Both the position numbers and the translations under genes were made by a program. A model generated the notes under the pieces. That model searched no databases, was not told the DNA's origin, and saw only the letters and a program-made list of their open reading frames with translations. Positions 8,335-16,962 of a DNA stretch of 64,000 nucleotides are shown here, piece after piece. Location of the stretch: positions 47,063 to 111,062 of the forward strand of contig NZ_CAKSNX010000007.1 of NCBI RefSeq assembly GCF_934476685.1, in the 5' to 3' direction. Position 1 is the stretch's first letter. Every line of letters starts with the position of its first letter. The stretch is from an uncultured Ruminococcus sp. (GTDB lineage Bacteria; Bacillota; Clostridia; Oscillospirales; Ruminococcaceae).

Positions 8335-9093
8335 ATGAAACTGGATAACTTTATTGCACACGGAGATATTTATGACGTATACGAAACCGACGGATTGTCA
8401 GTAAGAGTTTACAATAAGCCTGAGTACAAGGAAAAGTGCCTCTATGCAGCACTTACTCATGCGAGAGTAGAAACAACACTTGTAAATTCTACAATTAAAA
8501 TGCCTGTTCTGAGAGAAGTTTCCGTTATCGACGGCAAGTGGGCTATCTCAATGGACTTCATCAAGGGCAAGACCCTTCAGGAACTTATGGACGAAAATCC
8601 TGATAAGATGGATACATATCTTAATCAGTTTATCGACATCCAGTGCGAGATCCACGCACAGTATATGCCTCTTCTTTCAAAACTGAAGGACAAGATGGCA
8701 AGACAGATCAAGACTCTCGGCACTATCGACGAGATCAAGAAGTATGAACTTCTTACAAGACTTGATTCTATGCCAAAGCATATCAAGCTCTGCCACGGTA
8801 ACTTTGAGCCTAAGAACGTTATTATTAATGATGAAGGCACTTACGTTATCAACTGGGGTTCTGCAAGACAGGGCAACGCTTCCGCAGACGTAGCAAGAAC
8901 ATATTTGCTGTTCTGCCTGTCAAATCCTGAACTGGCTGAAAGCTATCTTGATAAGTACTGCCTCAAGAGCGGTACATCTAAGAAGTATGTACAGGCTTGG
9001 CTGCCGATCGTAGCTGCTGCACAGCTCATCAAGGGCAAGGAAGAGGAGAAGGATCTGCTCATGAAGTGGATCGACGTTGTAGAGTACGACTAG
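8335..9093 (+). CDS. APH/choline-kinase-fold protein lacking catalytic Asp residues (possible pseudokinase)
   Basis: A 252-residue protein with the aminoglycoside phosphotransferase fold: an ATP-lobe of about 80 residues, then LCHGNFEPKNVII (residues 152-164) and VINWGSARQGNASADVAR (near 171-188), which align with the Brenner (HGD) and Mg-binding (IDW) motifs. In both, the catalytic or metal-binding Asp is Asn (N156, N173), and the position of the ATP-lobe Lys appears to be Arg (R24, in SVRVYN). Asn161 of the PxN motif is kept. The frame is intact, has a good AAGGAG ribosome binding site and optimised codons, so it is a maintained gene, not a decaying one. The ligand is unknown. It has its own promoter and terminator, so it is monocistronic. 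Confidence 0.82.
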   Translation: MKLDNFIAHGDIYDVYETDGLSVRVYNKPEYKEKCLYAALTHARVETTLVNSTIKMPVLREVSVIDGKWAISMDFIKGKTLQELMDENPDKMDTYLNQFIDIQCEIHAQYMPLLSKLKDKMARQIKTLGTIDEIKKYELLTRLDSMPKHIKLCHGNFEPKNVIINDEGTYVINWGSARQGNASADVARTYLLFCLSNPELAESYLDKYCLKSGTSKKYVQAWLPIVAAAQLIKGKEEEKDLLMKWIDVVEYD

Positions 9094-9172
9094 TCTTTAG
9101 TACAGCAAGATTACTGTGTAAATGTTACAACTTTGTAATAAATACTTGTGCATTTAGCTGAAAAAGTTAATG

Positions 9173-9211
9173 ATCCCGATTATGTTAATGTAGCATAATC
9201 GGGATTTTTTG
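9173..9211 (+). terminator. Terminator of kinase-like gene
   Basis: A 12-bp perfect stem (ATCCCGATTATG, 9173-9184, with 9194-9205) has a 9-base loop and is followed by a T-run. It lies 80 bases after the stop codon. Confidence 0.9.
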
Positions 9212-9231
9212 TGACAAAATCATTACTTTGC

Positions 9232-9260
9232 TTTACAATGTAAATATGATGTGGTATACT
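9232..9260 (+). promoter_or_regulatory. SigA-type promoter of lipoprotein gene
   Basis: TTTACA (9232-9237), a 17-base spacer and TATACT (9255-9260). The -10 is preceded by TGTGG, the extended form seen at several other promoters in the window. Confidence 0.7.
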
Positions 9261-9324
9261 TCAATACATTGTATAATGAATATTTATGGGCAGTGTGGTA
9301 CTGCCGTTTTTTTCGGAGGTTTTT

Positions 9325-9954
9325 ATGAAAAAGGTAACAGTCTTTGCAGCGCTTATGCTTTGTGCTGCTGTTTTTTGTTCCTGTGGAGCTGCGAATGGTT
9401 CGTCCGCTGCTGCAAAGGAAAATACTGATGTGACAACTACTGTACAGACATCTGCTCCTGACGATGAAAACGTCACTACTGAAACATTCACTCTTCCGTC
9501 AAAGGAAACTTTCGCTCAGATCCCTGAGGACGCTGAGCAGAGCTTTGATGTCGTTATCAAGGCTGTGAAAGCTTCTTACCCTGCTGAAAATAAGACCAAA
9601 AGACTTTACGGCTATCTCGGCGAGGAAGAGGTAAACGACTGCCAGTGCTATATATTTGCAGTATACGATAAAAATAAGGACGTACATACCGAGGTCGCAA
9701 CCGTTGCAGCATCTGTTGACGGCAGCAGCATATTTGTCTATAATGCTGAAACACTTACATATGATGTTCTCGATATCCCAGAGGATACATCTTCTGCAAA
9801 GACAGAGTATCATTGGGCGGAGGACAGCAGCTCATATGCTGATGATGTAAATTCCGACAGCGCTCTCGACAGCTCATCACAGAGCGAGAGTGACCTTTCC
9901 TCAGCTGATACTTCTTCTGAGAGCAGTTCGTTATCCGAAACAGCAGAGGTTTGA
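9325..9954 (+). CDS. Lipoprotein with acidic/Ser-rich tail, function unknown
   Basis: I chose the ATG at 9325 because GGAGG lies 5 bases before it and the product then begins with a lipoprotein signal: MKK, a hydrophobic stretch and a lipobox ending in Cys20 (VFCSC). An upstream ATG at 9286 has no ribosome binding site. The 209-residue protein has a Ser/Thr/Ala-rich segment to about residue 55, then a compact domain of about 90 residues (around 60-150) containing AVYDKNKDVHTEVATVAA, which I do not recognise. The last 50 residues are strongly Ser/Asp/Glu-rich. It is probably surface-attached. It has its own promoter, and a shared terminator separates it from convergent rex. Confidence 0.8.
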   Translation: MKKVTVFAALMLCAAVFCSCGAANGSSAAAKENTDVTTTVQTSAPDDENVTTETFTLPSKETFAQIPEDAEQSFDVVIKAVKASYPAENKTKRLYGYLGEEEVNDCQCYIFAVYDKNKDVHTEVATVAASVDGSSIFVYNAETLTYDVLDIPEDTSSAKTEYHWAEDSSSYADDVNSDSALDSSSQSESDLSSADTSSESSSLSETAEV

Positions 9955-9982
9955 AATTAAGAAATTAAAAAATCAAAAATAT

Positions 9983-10010
9983 AAGCGGCAGGTCGATCCT
10001 GCCGCTTTTT
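9983..10010. terminator. Bidirectional terminator, lipoprotein gene / rex
   Basis: A 10-bp perfect G+C-rich stem (AAGCGGCAGG, 9983-9992, with 9998-10007) has a TCGAT loop. A T-run follows on the plus strand, and an A-rich stretch precedes it (T-rich on the minus strand). It lies between convergent stops at 9954 and 10016. Confidence 0.92.
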
Positions 10011-10015
10011 GTATG

Positions 10016-10669
10016 TCAGTTATCTTCATTTTCCGAAATGACTATGTTAGCGCCGTATGTAAGTGTAAGAAGGCTGTCGCCCAAGTGAACATTTTCAACA
10101 ATAATGCCTTCGTAGTCTATGCTGAGATCGTAATGCGAAAAGTTCCAGAACGCTTTCACTCCAAGGCTGACAAGCTTGTCTGCTATCTCCTGTGTGTTGG
10201 CTTTAGGTATACAAAGTACAGCCACAACAGGGGAGTGCTCATGACAGAATTTTTCTATCTCGTCTGTGTGCATTATGGCGATATCTCCCACACGCTGTCC
10301 CGTAAGTTTAGGGTTTACATCAAATATGCCTGTGAGATGACAGCCTCTTGTTTCAAAATTTATGTGAAGTGCAATAGCCTTGCCGAGGTTTCCTGCGCCT
10401 ATTAGGATAGTTTCAAAATTTCTGTCTACACCGAGTATCTTGCCTATCTCATTGTGGAGAGAGTCAACGTGATATCCGTAGCCCTGCTGACCGAAACCGC
10501 CGAAACAGTTCAGATCCTGCCTTATCTGTGAAGCGGTGAGCTTCATGCGTTCGGAAAGCTCTCTTGAAGAGATGCGCTCTACACCCTGCTTTTTAAGCTC
10601 CCCAAGAAATCTGTAATATCTGGGTAAACGTTTTATTACTGACGCTGAGATAGAACCGTTTTTTGACAT
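10016..10669 (-). CDS. rex: Redox-sensing transcriptional repressor Rex
   Basis: Senses the NADH/NAD+ ratio and represses fermentation genes when NADH is low. The N-terminal winged helix covers about residues 1-80 (KRLPRYYRFL, then SRELSERMKLTASQIRQDL, the recognition helix region). The Rossmann domain follows with GAGNLGKAI near 93. I prefer the Met at 10669 over the one at 10675: the AAAGG ribosome site is 8 bases before the former and only 2 before the latter. This gives 217 residues, usual for Rex. A clear promoter was not found. The nearby adhE is a classical Rex target and a Rex-like dyad precedes it. Confidence 0.96.
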   Translation of the reverse strand: MSKNGSISASVIKRLPRYYRFLGELKKQGVERISSRELSERMKLTASQIRQDLNCFGGFGQQGYGYHVDSLHNEIGKILGVDRNFETILIGAGNLGKAIALHINFETRGCHLTGIFDVNPKLTGQRVGDIAIMHTDEIEKFCHEHSPVVAVLCIPKANTQEIADKLVSLGVKAFWNFSHYDLSIDYEGIIVENVHLGDSLLTLTYGANIVISENEDN

Positions 10670-10675
10670 AGCCAT

Positions 10676-11061
10676 AACCTTTCTTTTATATGTTAGTATA
10701 TCTTACTTACATTTGATAATAAAATAACGATAGGCTCAGCATGATGCAATGCCTGTCGAAATGTATTCTCTGACAGCTTTTTTCCTAGATAAAAGTATAG
10801 GAATAATGTGGAATTATGATAAAATTTACATAAAGATAATGTAAAGCAGCTGTACAGCAATAAATATAATACCACCAAAATAAAAGTTTGTCAAGAAGTT
10901 GTCAATCTTTTGACGCTTTACAAGCCGTCCTCTGTCAATTTTTTTCGCTTGACAAATTATATAATTGGTGATATATTTATAAATGTATGTGTGATAGCTG
11001 TATATTTAACAGCTCCCTGCGAATACTTCTTTATATAGAAAAATGTAAGGAGGTATGAATT
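10676..11061. other. Divergent intergenic region, rex / tepA
   Basis: 386 bases without a convincing gene. It contains the tepA promoter at 10949-10977 and a small dyad AGCTGT/ACAGCT (10996-11014) in the tepA leader. It also contains an imperfect dyad TTGTCAATCTTTTGACGC (10899-10916) that weakly resembles a Rex site. No confident promoter was found for rex. Confidence 0.6.
10949..10977 (+). promoter_or_regulatory. SigA-type promoter of tepA
   Basis: TTGACA (10949-10954), a 17-base spacer and TATATT (10972-10977), about 85 bases before the tepA ATG. Confidence 0.8.
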
Positions 11062-11853
11062 ATGCAGGAACACAGGAGCATTTATTCAGAAATCAGTAAC
11101 GATGATGACAGATCGGACGAGGATACGAACGGTCAGTCGGGCGGCGAAAAGAGCAGCGATGAAGAGCTGAATGAGATAAAAGAGATAAATGAAATGGGCA
11201 GCGTTACGCCGTCTAATTCCAAACATCTTATCCATTGCCTTAATATTATCGGGCAGGTCGAAGGGCATTATATCCTTCCGCCGCAGAACAAGACCACAAA
11301 GTATGAGCATATTATCCCCGCACTTGTGGCTATCGAACAGGACAGAACTGTGGAGGGACTTCTCATTATCCTTAATACAGTAGGAGGAGATGTGGAGGCT
11401 GGTCTTGCCATTGCAGAGCTTGTGGCAGGTATGAAAACACCTACCGTTTCTCTTGTGGTAGGCGGAGGACATTCTATCGGCGTGCCGCTGGCGGTGTGCG
11501 CTAAAAAGTCCTTTATCGTGCCGAGTGCCACTATGACTATCCACCCTGTGAGAATGAACGGACTTGTGTTGGGCGTTCCGCAGACGCTTTCCTATTTTGA
11601 CAAGATGCAGGAAAGGATAGTGCGGTTCGTCTGCGATAATTCTGAGATATCGCCCGAAAGATTTCGTGAGCTTATGATGGAAACAGGAGAGCTTATGATG
11701 GATGTAGGGTCGGTCATAGACGGCGAAACTGCTGTAAAGGAAGGTCTTATAGATAATCTTGGAGGGCTTTCCGAGGCGGTCGAGTGCCTTTATGATATGA
11801 TAGAAAATCATTCTGAAAAGGAGATAATCACAAATGCTCCACACAATAATTGA
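11062..11853 (+). CDS. tepA: TepA-like ClpP-family protease
   Basis: Member of the ClpP/crotonase-fold serine proteases related to Bacillus TepA. It has 263 residues. The first 55 or so are acidic and low complexity; the protease domain follows. Catalytic Ser is in GGGHSIGVP (near residue 140) and His in TIHPVRMNG (near 160); the conserved ILNTVGGDVEAGLAIAEL segment is near 107. It is cytosolic by sequence (no signal or membrane segment). Context supports the call: in Bacillus tepA lies just upstream of ylzJ and spoIIIE, and here a short YlzJ-like frame overlaps its end and ftsK/spoIIIE follows. AAGGAGG precedes the ATG. Confidence 0.88.
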   Translation: MQEHRSIYSEISNDDDRSDEDTNGQSGGEKSSDEELNEIKEINEMGSVTPSNSKHLIHCLNIIGQVEGHYILPPQNKTTKYEHIIPALVAIEQDRTVEGLLIILNTVGGDVEAGLAIAELVAGMKTPTVSLVVGGGHSIGVPLAVCAKKSFIVPSATMTIHPVRMNGLVLGVPQTLSYFDKMQERIVRFVCDNSEISPERFRELMMETGELMMDVGSVIDGETAVKEGLIDNLGGLSEAVECLYDMIENHSEKEIITNAPHNN

Positions 11854-11974
11854 TATCTATGATGTTCTGAGAACAGATATAGCATATAATGCGGCTGATC
11901 TGGCTGAAAACAAAGCCGCACCATTCAGCACATATCCATTCGACTATCTCAGCCGTGACGGATTCTATCTTTAA
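11834..11974 (+). CDS. Small YlzJ-like protein overlapping tepA
   Basis: A 46-residue frame starting at ATG 11834 inside the last 20 bases of tepA in another frame and ending in TAA at 11972-11974. The start, MLHTIIDIYDVL, resembles the N-terminus of YlzJ-family proteins, which lie between tepA and spoIIIE in Bacillus. A weak AAGGAGAT-like site (11818-11825) lies before the ATG. It is shorter than the usual 65-75 residues of YlzJ. Function unknown. Position is the main evidence. Confidence 0.5.
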   Translation: MLHTIIDIYDVLRTDIAYNAADLAENKAAPFSTYPFDYLSRDGFYL

Positions 11975-12027
11975 ACTTAAAAAAATCAAAAAATAAACAA
12001 AATAATTCAGCATATTTGGAGGACATA

Positions 12028-12888
12028 ATGAGTATTTTTGACGCAGTTATGCAGGCGATAGTACAGGGACTTACAGAATTTCTGCCTGTATCAAGTTCGG
12101 GACATCTTTCGTTATATCAGCATTTCACAGGCAACAGCGGTGAAGGTGCGCTGTTCTTTTCTGCGGTGCTTCATCTCGGCACACTGGTAGCCGTGTTTAT
12201 AGCTTTCAGAAAAGATATAATAGCGCTGCTGAAAGAATTTGTGGTGCTTGTCAAGGATATTTTCAAGGGTAAGTTTTCCTACAAGAACATGAACCCTGAA
12301 AGACGTATGATAGTTATGATAGTTATTTCATGCTTCTGCCTTGCGCCTTTCGTATTGTTCAAGGATTGGTTCACATCTATATCGGAGGACGATTCCATTT
12401 TTGCAGAGGGACTGTGTTTCCTCTATACAGCGGCAATACTCTATATGTCCGACAAATGCAAAAAGGGCAATAAAACAAAGGGCGATATAACAGCAAAGGA
12501 TTCTATCACAGTAGGACTTTTCCAAGGCGTAGCTCTTCTGCCTGGTGTTTCAAGATCGGGTTCAACTATCTCAGCAGGACTTTTCTCAGGCTTCACAAGA
12601 GAAACAGCTGTAAAGTATTCATTCATTCTCGGAATACCTGTTATCCTGCTCAGCTGTCTGCTTGAACTTAAAGACGCAATAGGCGCAGGATCACCTGTAA
12701 GCGCAGGAAACTGCGTAGTAGGATTTATCGTTGCGGCCGTTGTGGGCGTTTGTGCGATAAAGCTTGTAAACTGGCTGGTAAAAACAGATAAGTTCAAGGT
12801 GTTCGCTTATTATACACTGGTCCTCGGTGTGATAGTTATAATCATTTCTATCGTTGAGAAATTTATCGGTCACGCTATCACATTCTGA
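12028..12888 (+). CDS. uppP: Undecaprenyl-diphosphatase
   Basis: Integral membrane phosphatase of the BacA/UppP family that recycles undecaprenyl pyrophosphate to the monophosphate carrier for peptidoglycan synthesis; high dosage gives bacitracin resistance. The ATG at 12028 is chosen because GGAGG lies 5 bases before it; a TTG at 12016 would place this motif inside the gene. It has 286 residues with about eight hydrophobic helices. Signature motifs are GLTEFLPVSSSGHL (near residue 16) and LPGVSRSGSTI (near 170). It links functionally with uppS at 43.9 kb, which makes the same carrier. Confidence 0.96.
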   Translation: MSIFDAVMQAIVQGLTEFLPVSSSGHLSLYQHFTGNSGEGALFFSAVLHLGTLVAVFIAFRKDIIALLKEFVVLVKDIFKGKFSYKNMNPERRMIVMIVISCFCLAPFVLFKDWFTSISEDDSIFAEGLCFLYTAAILYMSDKCKKGNKTKGDITAKDSITVGLFQGVALLPGVSRSGSTISAGLFSGFTRETAVKYSFILGIPVILLSCLLELKDAIGAGSPVSAGNCVVGFIVAAVVGVCAIKLVNWLVKTDKFKVFAYYTLVLGVIVIIISIVEKFIGHAITF

Positions 12889-12969
12889 TCGTTGATCTAC
12901 ATAAAGACATACCGCTCGGTCTGCAAAAAGCAGGTGAGCGGCTGTGTCATATATTATCTTGTTTCAGAA

Positions 12970-12997
12970 AAGCTTGAAGTCCAATTCAGGCTTTTTT
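12970..12997 (+). terminator. Terminator between uppP and ftsK
   Basis: A 9-bp stem with one G-U pair (AAGCTTGAA, 12970-12978, with 12985-12993) and a 6-base loop runs into six T. A longer imperfect hairpin (CCGCTC ... GAGCGG) lies upstream at about 12912-12942 without a T-run. Confidence 0.75.
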
Positions 12998-13022
12998 GTA
13001 AATTTTGAAAGGAAAGTGAGTT

Positions 13023-15749
13023 ATGGCAGCGAAAGCTTCTAACGGCAAGTCGGGCGGCAATGCAAGCCGCAGTACGGCGAAAAAAGGCACTTCGTCAAAG
13101 ACTTCCGGCGCTGCAAAACAGAATACAAAAGCACAGAGCAAGCCTGCAAAATCAAAGCCTGCCGCAAGCGAGTCAAAGGCAGCAAGTCAGCCTAAAAGCA
13201 AGGCAGATCAGCCTAATTCGCTCAAAGCTGCTAAGGAGAGGGAAACAAGACGTTTCTGGTCTTACATACTCTTCTTTTTCGGCGTGCTTGAACTGCTTAT
13301 AACATTCGTACCCGGGGACGGATTGTGGAATACCCTCCATTGCATGAACAGGGGCATTTTCGGCATATCCGTGTTCCTTTTTGCGCCTATGATAATCTAT
13401 GTTGCGCTTATGATAGCCTCAAACACCACGCAGAATACGGTGGTCGCAAAGGTGGTCGAGGGGACAGTGCTTATGCTGCTTTTCAGCGGTATCATACAGA
13501 TATTGCAAGTCGGAACTGTCGAAGGTTCGTCCTTCTGGAAAAAACTTGTGGGTCTGTATAAGGACGGCGTCAACCTCAGAGGCGGCGGACTTGCCAGCGC
13601 AATTCTCGGCTGGCCGCTGCTTGCAGCTTTTAAAAAGGTCGGTGCGTCCATAATAATCATACTTGTGGCATTTACTTTTGTTATGCTACTGACGGATATA
13701 ACCCTGCCACAGCTTTTCAAGGCGATATCAAAGCCTTTTGTCAAGGGCGCAGCAGCCGTTGCGGAGGACAGGATAGAACGTGCCGCTCAGCCGCCTAAGG
13801 AGAGAGGACCTGTTTTCGGCAGAGAAAATTCCCCTCGTGTGGCAAAGGTGACTTCTGGTACAGACAGAGTGGATATCGCAAAGTATTTTCCTGACGATGA
13901 TCCCGAAACTGCCGCAGAGGTCTACCGAAAGGTCGATGAACAGCAGGCTGAGGAGGATATAGCCGAGCTTGAAAGTATGCCTGCGCACCCAGTTGAGGCA
14001 GCGCCTATAACCACACAGCGCCTTGAAGAAGAGGCAAAGACTACGAACAACAAGGAACTGAAAAGGATAATCGAAAAGGCTCTGGGCAGCAGCGTCAAGA
14101 TAGACGAAAAAACAGGCGAGGTCACAGAGAATGAGCCTGCGGCAGAAGATGAAAAGAAAGCAGACGAAAATGTTAAGCCGCAGCAGGTCAATATTGACGC
14201 TGGCGGACAGACGACTTTGTTCGAGCAGGATAATAAGATATCCGCCTATGTAAATCCGCCTGTGGATATTCTGAAATATCCGGACAATACGCTGAACGAG
14301 GCTGTCGTTGCGGCTGAGATAGAGGAAAAGTCAACAACTCTTGTAGAAGTGCTTGCCACCTATGGCATTAAATCACAGATAACAGGCATTTTCAGAGGTC
14401 CTGCCGTTACTAGATATGAACTTAAACCTGCTGCAGGTGTAAAGGTTTCAAAGATAACATCGCTCTCAGACGATATCGCAATGAACCTTGCGGCAACAAG
14501 CATAAGAATACAAGCTCCTGTTCCGGGTAAGCCATGCGTCGGAATTGAAGTTCCGAATGTCCACAGAGATACGGTTTCCCTCCGTGAGCTTATCGACAGC
14601 GATGAGTACAGAAAGGCAAAGGGAAAGCTTTCCTTTGCGGTAGGTAAGGATATCGAGGGCAAGATAGTTGTGGCAGATATTGCGAAAATGCCCCATCTGC
14701 TTGTTGCAGGTACTACCGGTTCAGGTAAATCGGTGTTTACAAACTCTATCATACTTAGCGTACTGTATCATGCTTCACCTAACGAGGTCAAGCTTATCCT
14801 TATAGACCCTAAAAAGGTCGAGTTCAATATTTACAATAAGATACCGCACCTGCTTATCCCTGTTGTTACGGATCCGCTGAAAGCAGCGGGAGCGCTTGGC
14901 TGGGCGGTAAATGAGATGCTCAAACGATACAAGCAGTTTGAGGTCAACAATGTAAAAAATCTTGAAGAATTCAACGATATGATAAGGGACGAGCAGGCTA
15001 AGCCGATAGATCGGCAGGACAGCGTTATCGCAGGTCTTTCCCTTATGCCGCAGATACTCATAGTCATAGATGAGTTTGCGGATCTTATGATGGCGGCAGG
15101 CAGCGAGGTGGAGGAGTCTGTTCAGCGCCTTGGACAGCTTGCCAGAGCGGCAGGTATCCATATGATAATCGCTACACAGTCGCCTAGACGTGACGTTATC
15201 ACAGGTATGATAAAATCGAATATCCCATGCAGAGTTGCCCTGAGCGTTGCCAGCAATACGGACTCACGAGTTATTCTTGACCAGAGCGGTGCTGAAAAGC
15301 TGCTCGGCAACGGAGATCTGCTGTATCTTGCGGCAGGAATGAAATCGGGCAAAAGAATACAGAGCGGATATGCCTCCACAAAGGAGATAAGGGAGATAGT
15401 AAGCTTCCTGAAAAGCGAGCATACCGCTGAATACAGCGAAGAGATACTTTATGAGGTGGAGCAGAATATGCCTAAGCCTAAGGAGGAAAAGAAGTCGGGC
15501 GGATCAGATGAGAATATCGTGGTCAACCCCGATGATGAGCTTATAGATCAGGCAATATCCATAATCGTTCAGTCCGGACAGGCGTCTACATCGTTTTTGC
15601 AGAGAAAGCTTAAGCTTGGCTTTGCAAGAGCGGCAAGAATAATGGACGAGATAGAAGAGCGTGGCATTATAGGCCCGCAGGACGGCGCAAAGCCGAGAGA
15701 GATCAATATCACGGCTGACGAGTGGATAGAAATGAAAGCAAGAAGATAG
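13023..15749 (+). CDS. FtsK/SpoIIIE DNA translocase
   Basis: Hexameric ATP-driven DNA pump acting at the division or sporulation septum to move chromosomes into daughter cell or forespore. It has 908 residues. Residues 1-75 are a Lys/Ala/Ser/Gln low-complexity tail; about four membrane helices lie between 78 and 230; an acidic linker runs to about 430. The motor domain has Walker A GTTGSGKSV near 563 and Walker B ILIVIDEFADLM near 680. The C-terminal gamma winged helix (FLQRKLKLGFARAARIMDEI, near 858) recognises orienting sequences. The tepA neighbourhood favours SpoIIIE, but FtsK and SpoIIIE cannot be separated by sequence alone. It heads a run of closely spaced genes. Confidence 0.95.
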   Translation: MAAKASNGKSGGNASRSTAKKGTSSKTSGAAKQNTKAQSKPAKSKPAASESKAASQPKSKADQPNSLKAAKERETRRFWSYILFFFGVLELLITFVPGDGLWNTLHCMNRGIFGISVFLFAPMIIYVALMIASNTTQNTVVAKVVEGTVLMLLFSGIIQILQVGTVEGSSFWKKLVGLYKDGVNLRGGGLASAILGWPLLAAFKKVGASIIIILVAFTFVMLLTDITLPQLFKAISKPFVKGAAAVAEDRIERAAQPPKERGPVFGRENSPRVAKVTSGTDRVDIAKYFPDDDPETAAEVYRKVDEQQAEEDIAELESMPAHPVEAAPITTQRLEEEAKTTNNKELKRIIEKALGSSVKIDEKTGEVTENEPAAEDEKKADENVKPQQVNIDAGGQTTLFEQDNKISAYVNPPVDILKYPDNTLNEAVVAAEIEEKSTTLVEVLATYGIKSQITGIFRGPAVTRYELKPAAGVKVSKITSLSDDIAMNLAATSIRIQAPVPGKPCVGIEVPNVHRDTVSLRELIDSDEYRKAKGKLSFAVGKDIEGKIVVADIAKMPHLLVAGTTGSGKSVFTNSIILSVLYHASPNEVKLILIDPKKVEFNIYNKIPHLLIPVVTDPLKAAGALGWAVNEMLKRYKQFEVNNVKNLEEFNDMIRDEQAKPIDRQDSVIAGLSLMPQILIVIDEFADLMMAAGSEVEESVQRLGQLARAAGIHMIIATQSPRRDVITGMIKSNIPCRVALSVASNTDSRVILDQSGAEKLLGNGDLLYLAAGMKSGKRIQSGYASTKEIREIVSFLKSEHTAEYSEEILYEVEQNMPKPKEEKKSGGSDENIVVNPDDELIDQAISIIVQSGQASTSFLQRKLKLGFARAARIMDEIEERGIIGPQDGAKPREINITADEWIEMKARR

Positions 15750-15778
15750 CTTTATCCGACACAGAACAGGACTTTGAA

Positions 15779-16729
15779 ATGGCGAAAAGAAAAAGCAGAA
15801 AAAAATCAACTTTAACAGCAAAACAGCGGTTCAGGCTCATAGTCCTTGTTATCCTGCTCACCGTAGTGGGGGCGGCAGCGTTCCTTGAACATACGGGTAT
15901 CGTGACATTTGATGATGTTATGATAAATGCAGGGCTTAAAGACAAGCCTGCCGAACACGCTGATACGGAAGTCCATTTCATTGACGTTGGGCAGGGCGAT
16001 TGTACGCTGGTCATTTCTGACGGCGAGGCAATGGTCATAGACAGCGGTGACAGAGATGAAACCAACAAGGCTGTTGATTATCTTGTTTCACAAGGGATAG
16101 TGGATATAAAATATCTTATAGTCACACACCCTCACGCAGACCATATTGGCGAGATGAGCGAGATAATAGAGCGGTTCAATGTGGAAAAATTTATTATGCC
16201 GAAAGTCACCGATGATATCGTGCCTACCACGAAAATATATGAAAATATGCTGCTTTCGCTAAAAAATAAGGGGATAAAGATAACGAAAGCTACCGACTGC
16301 GAGCTTGAGCTTGGCAGCTGCAAGGTTCAGCTTTTTACCCCTAAAAACAAGAGCAGCAATCTGAACAACTGTTCAACACTGGTCAAGGTAGTTCATGGAG
16401 ATAACTCTTTCCTTATCACAGGCGACTGCGAAAAGGAAGAGGAAAAGGATATACTTTCGCAGGATTTCGATATTTCGGCAAAGGTGCTTAAAGCGGCTCA
16501 TCACGGCAGCTCAACTTCATCTTCGGCTGAATTTCTCGATGCGGTGATGCCCAGATATGCGGTCATATCCTGCGGAGAGGGTAATAAGTACGGTCATCCA
16601 CACGAACAGACGGTCACACGTCTTGGCAAGTATGCAGATAAGATATATGTGACTATGAACTGCGGTACAGTTATATTCAGATCGGACGGCGAGGGCTTGT
16701 CTGTTGAAACGGAAAAAAATACTGAATGA
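15779..16729 (+). CDS. Membrane-anchored metallo-beta-lactamase-fold hydrolase (ComEC C-terminal-like)
   Basis: 316 residues from the ATG at 15779, which has an AGG-containing site 8 bases upstream; a GTG at 15722 inside ftsK is less likely. The N-terminus is strongly basic (AKRKSRKKSTLTAKQRFR), followed by one membrane helix (about residues 17-37). The rest is an extracytoplasmic MBL domain: HFIDVGQGDCTLV near 65, the metal motif THPHADHIGE near 115, ITGDCEKEEE near 221 and AAHHGSSTSSS near 240. This arrangement matches ComEC/Rec2-type hydrolases, some of which act on nucleic acids. The substrate is unknown. The following DUF3006 gene is a frequent partner of such proteins. Confidence 0.88.
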   Translation: MAKRKSRKKSTLTAKQRFRLIVLVILLTVVGAAAFLEHTGIVTFDDVMINAGLKDKPAEHADTEVHFIDVGQGDCTLVISDGEAMVIDSGDRDETNKAVDYLVSQGIVDIKYLIVTHPHADHIGEMSEIIERFNVEKFIMPKVTDDIVPTTKIYENMLLSLKNKGIKITKATDCELELGSCKVQLFTPKNKSSNLNNCSTLVKVVHGDNSFLITGDCEKEEEKDILSQDFDISAKVLKAAHHGSSTSSSAEFLDAVMPRYAVISCGEGNKYGHPHEQTVTRLGKYADKIYVTMNCGTVIFRSDGEGLSVETEKNTE

Positions 16730-16739
16730 CGGTGATATT

Positions 16740-16949
16740 ATGAAATATACAGTAGACAGGATAGAGAGCGGATATGCAGTGTGCGAGCTTGAAAACGGCA
16801 GCTTTAGTGATATCCCGCTGAACGAGATCCCCCCTGTTAAAGAGGGAGATGTGCTTGTTGAAGTGAACGGCAGGCTTGTAGTTGACGAAAAAGCCGCCGA
16901 GGAAAGAAGAAAAAAAATCATTGCCCTGCAAAATGATTTGTGGGAGTAA
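16740..16949 (+). CDS. DUF3006 protein
   Basis: A 69-residue protein starting at ATG 16740 (an earlier in-frame ATG at 16704 lies inside the preceding gene). The sequence MKYTVDRIESGYAVCELENG and the later VKEGDVLVEVNG are characteristic of DUF3006, small beta-rich proteins encoded next to MBL-fold hydrolases. The C-terminal third is a charged helix (DEKAAEERRKKI). It may regulate or assist its neighbour; this is inferred from co-occurrence only. Confidence 0.8.
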   Translation: MKYTVDRIESGYAVCELENGSFSDIPLNEIPPVKEGDVLVEVNGRLVVDEKAAEERRKKIIALQNDLWE

Positions 16950-16962
16950 GGGAGAGATATAG

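Noticed and set aside
11086..11844. A 252-codon open frame antisense to tepA
   Set aside because: Cys/His-rich, low-similarity translation without a start site; the plus-strand TepA is unambiguous.
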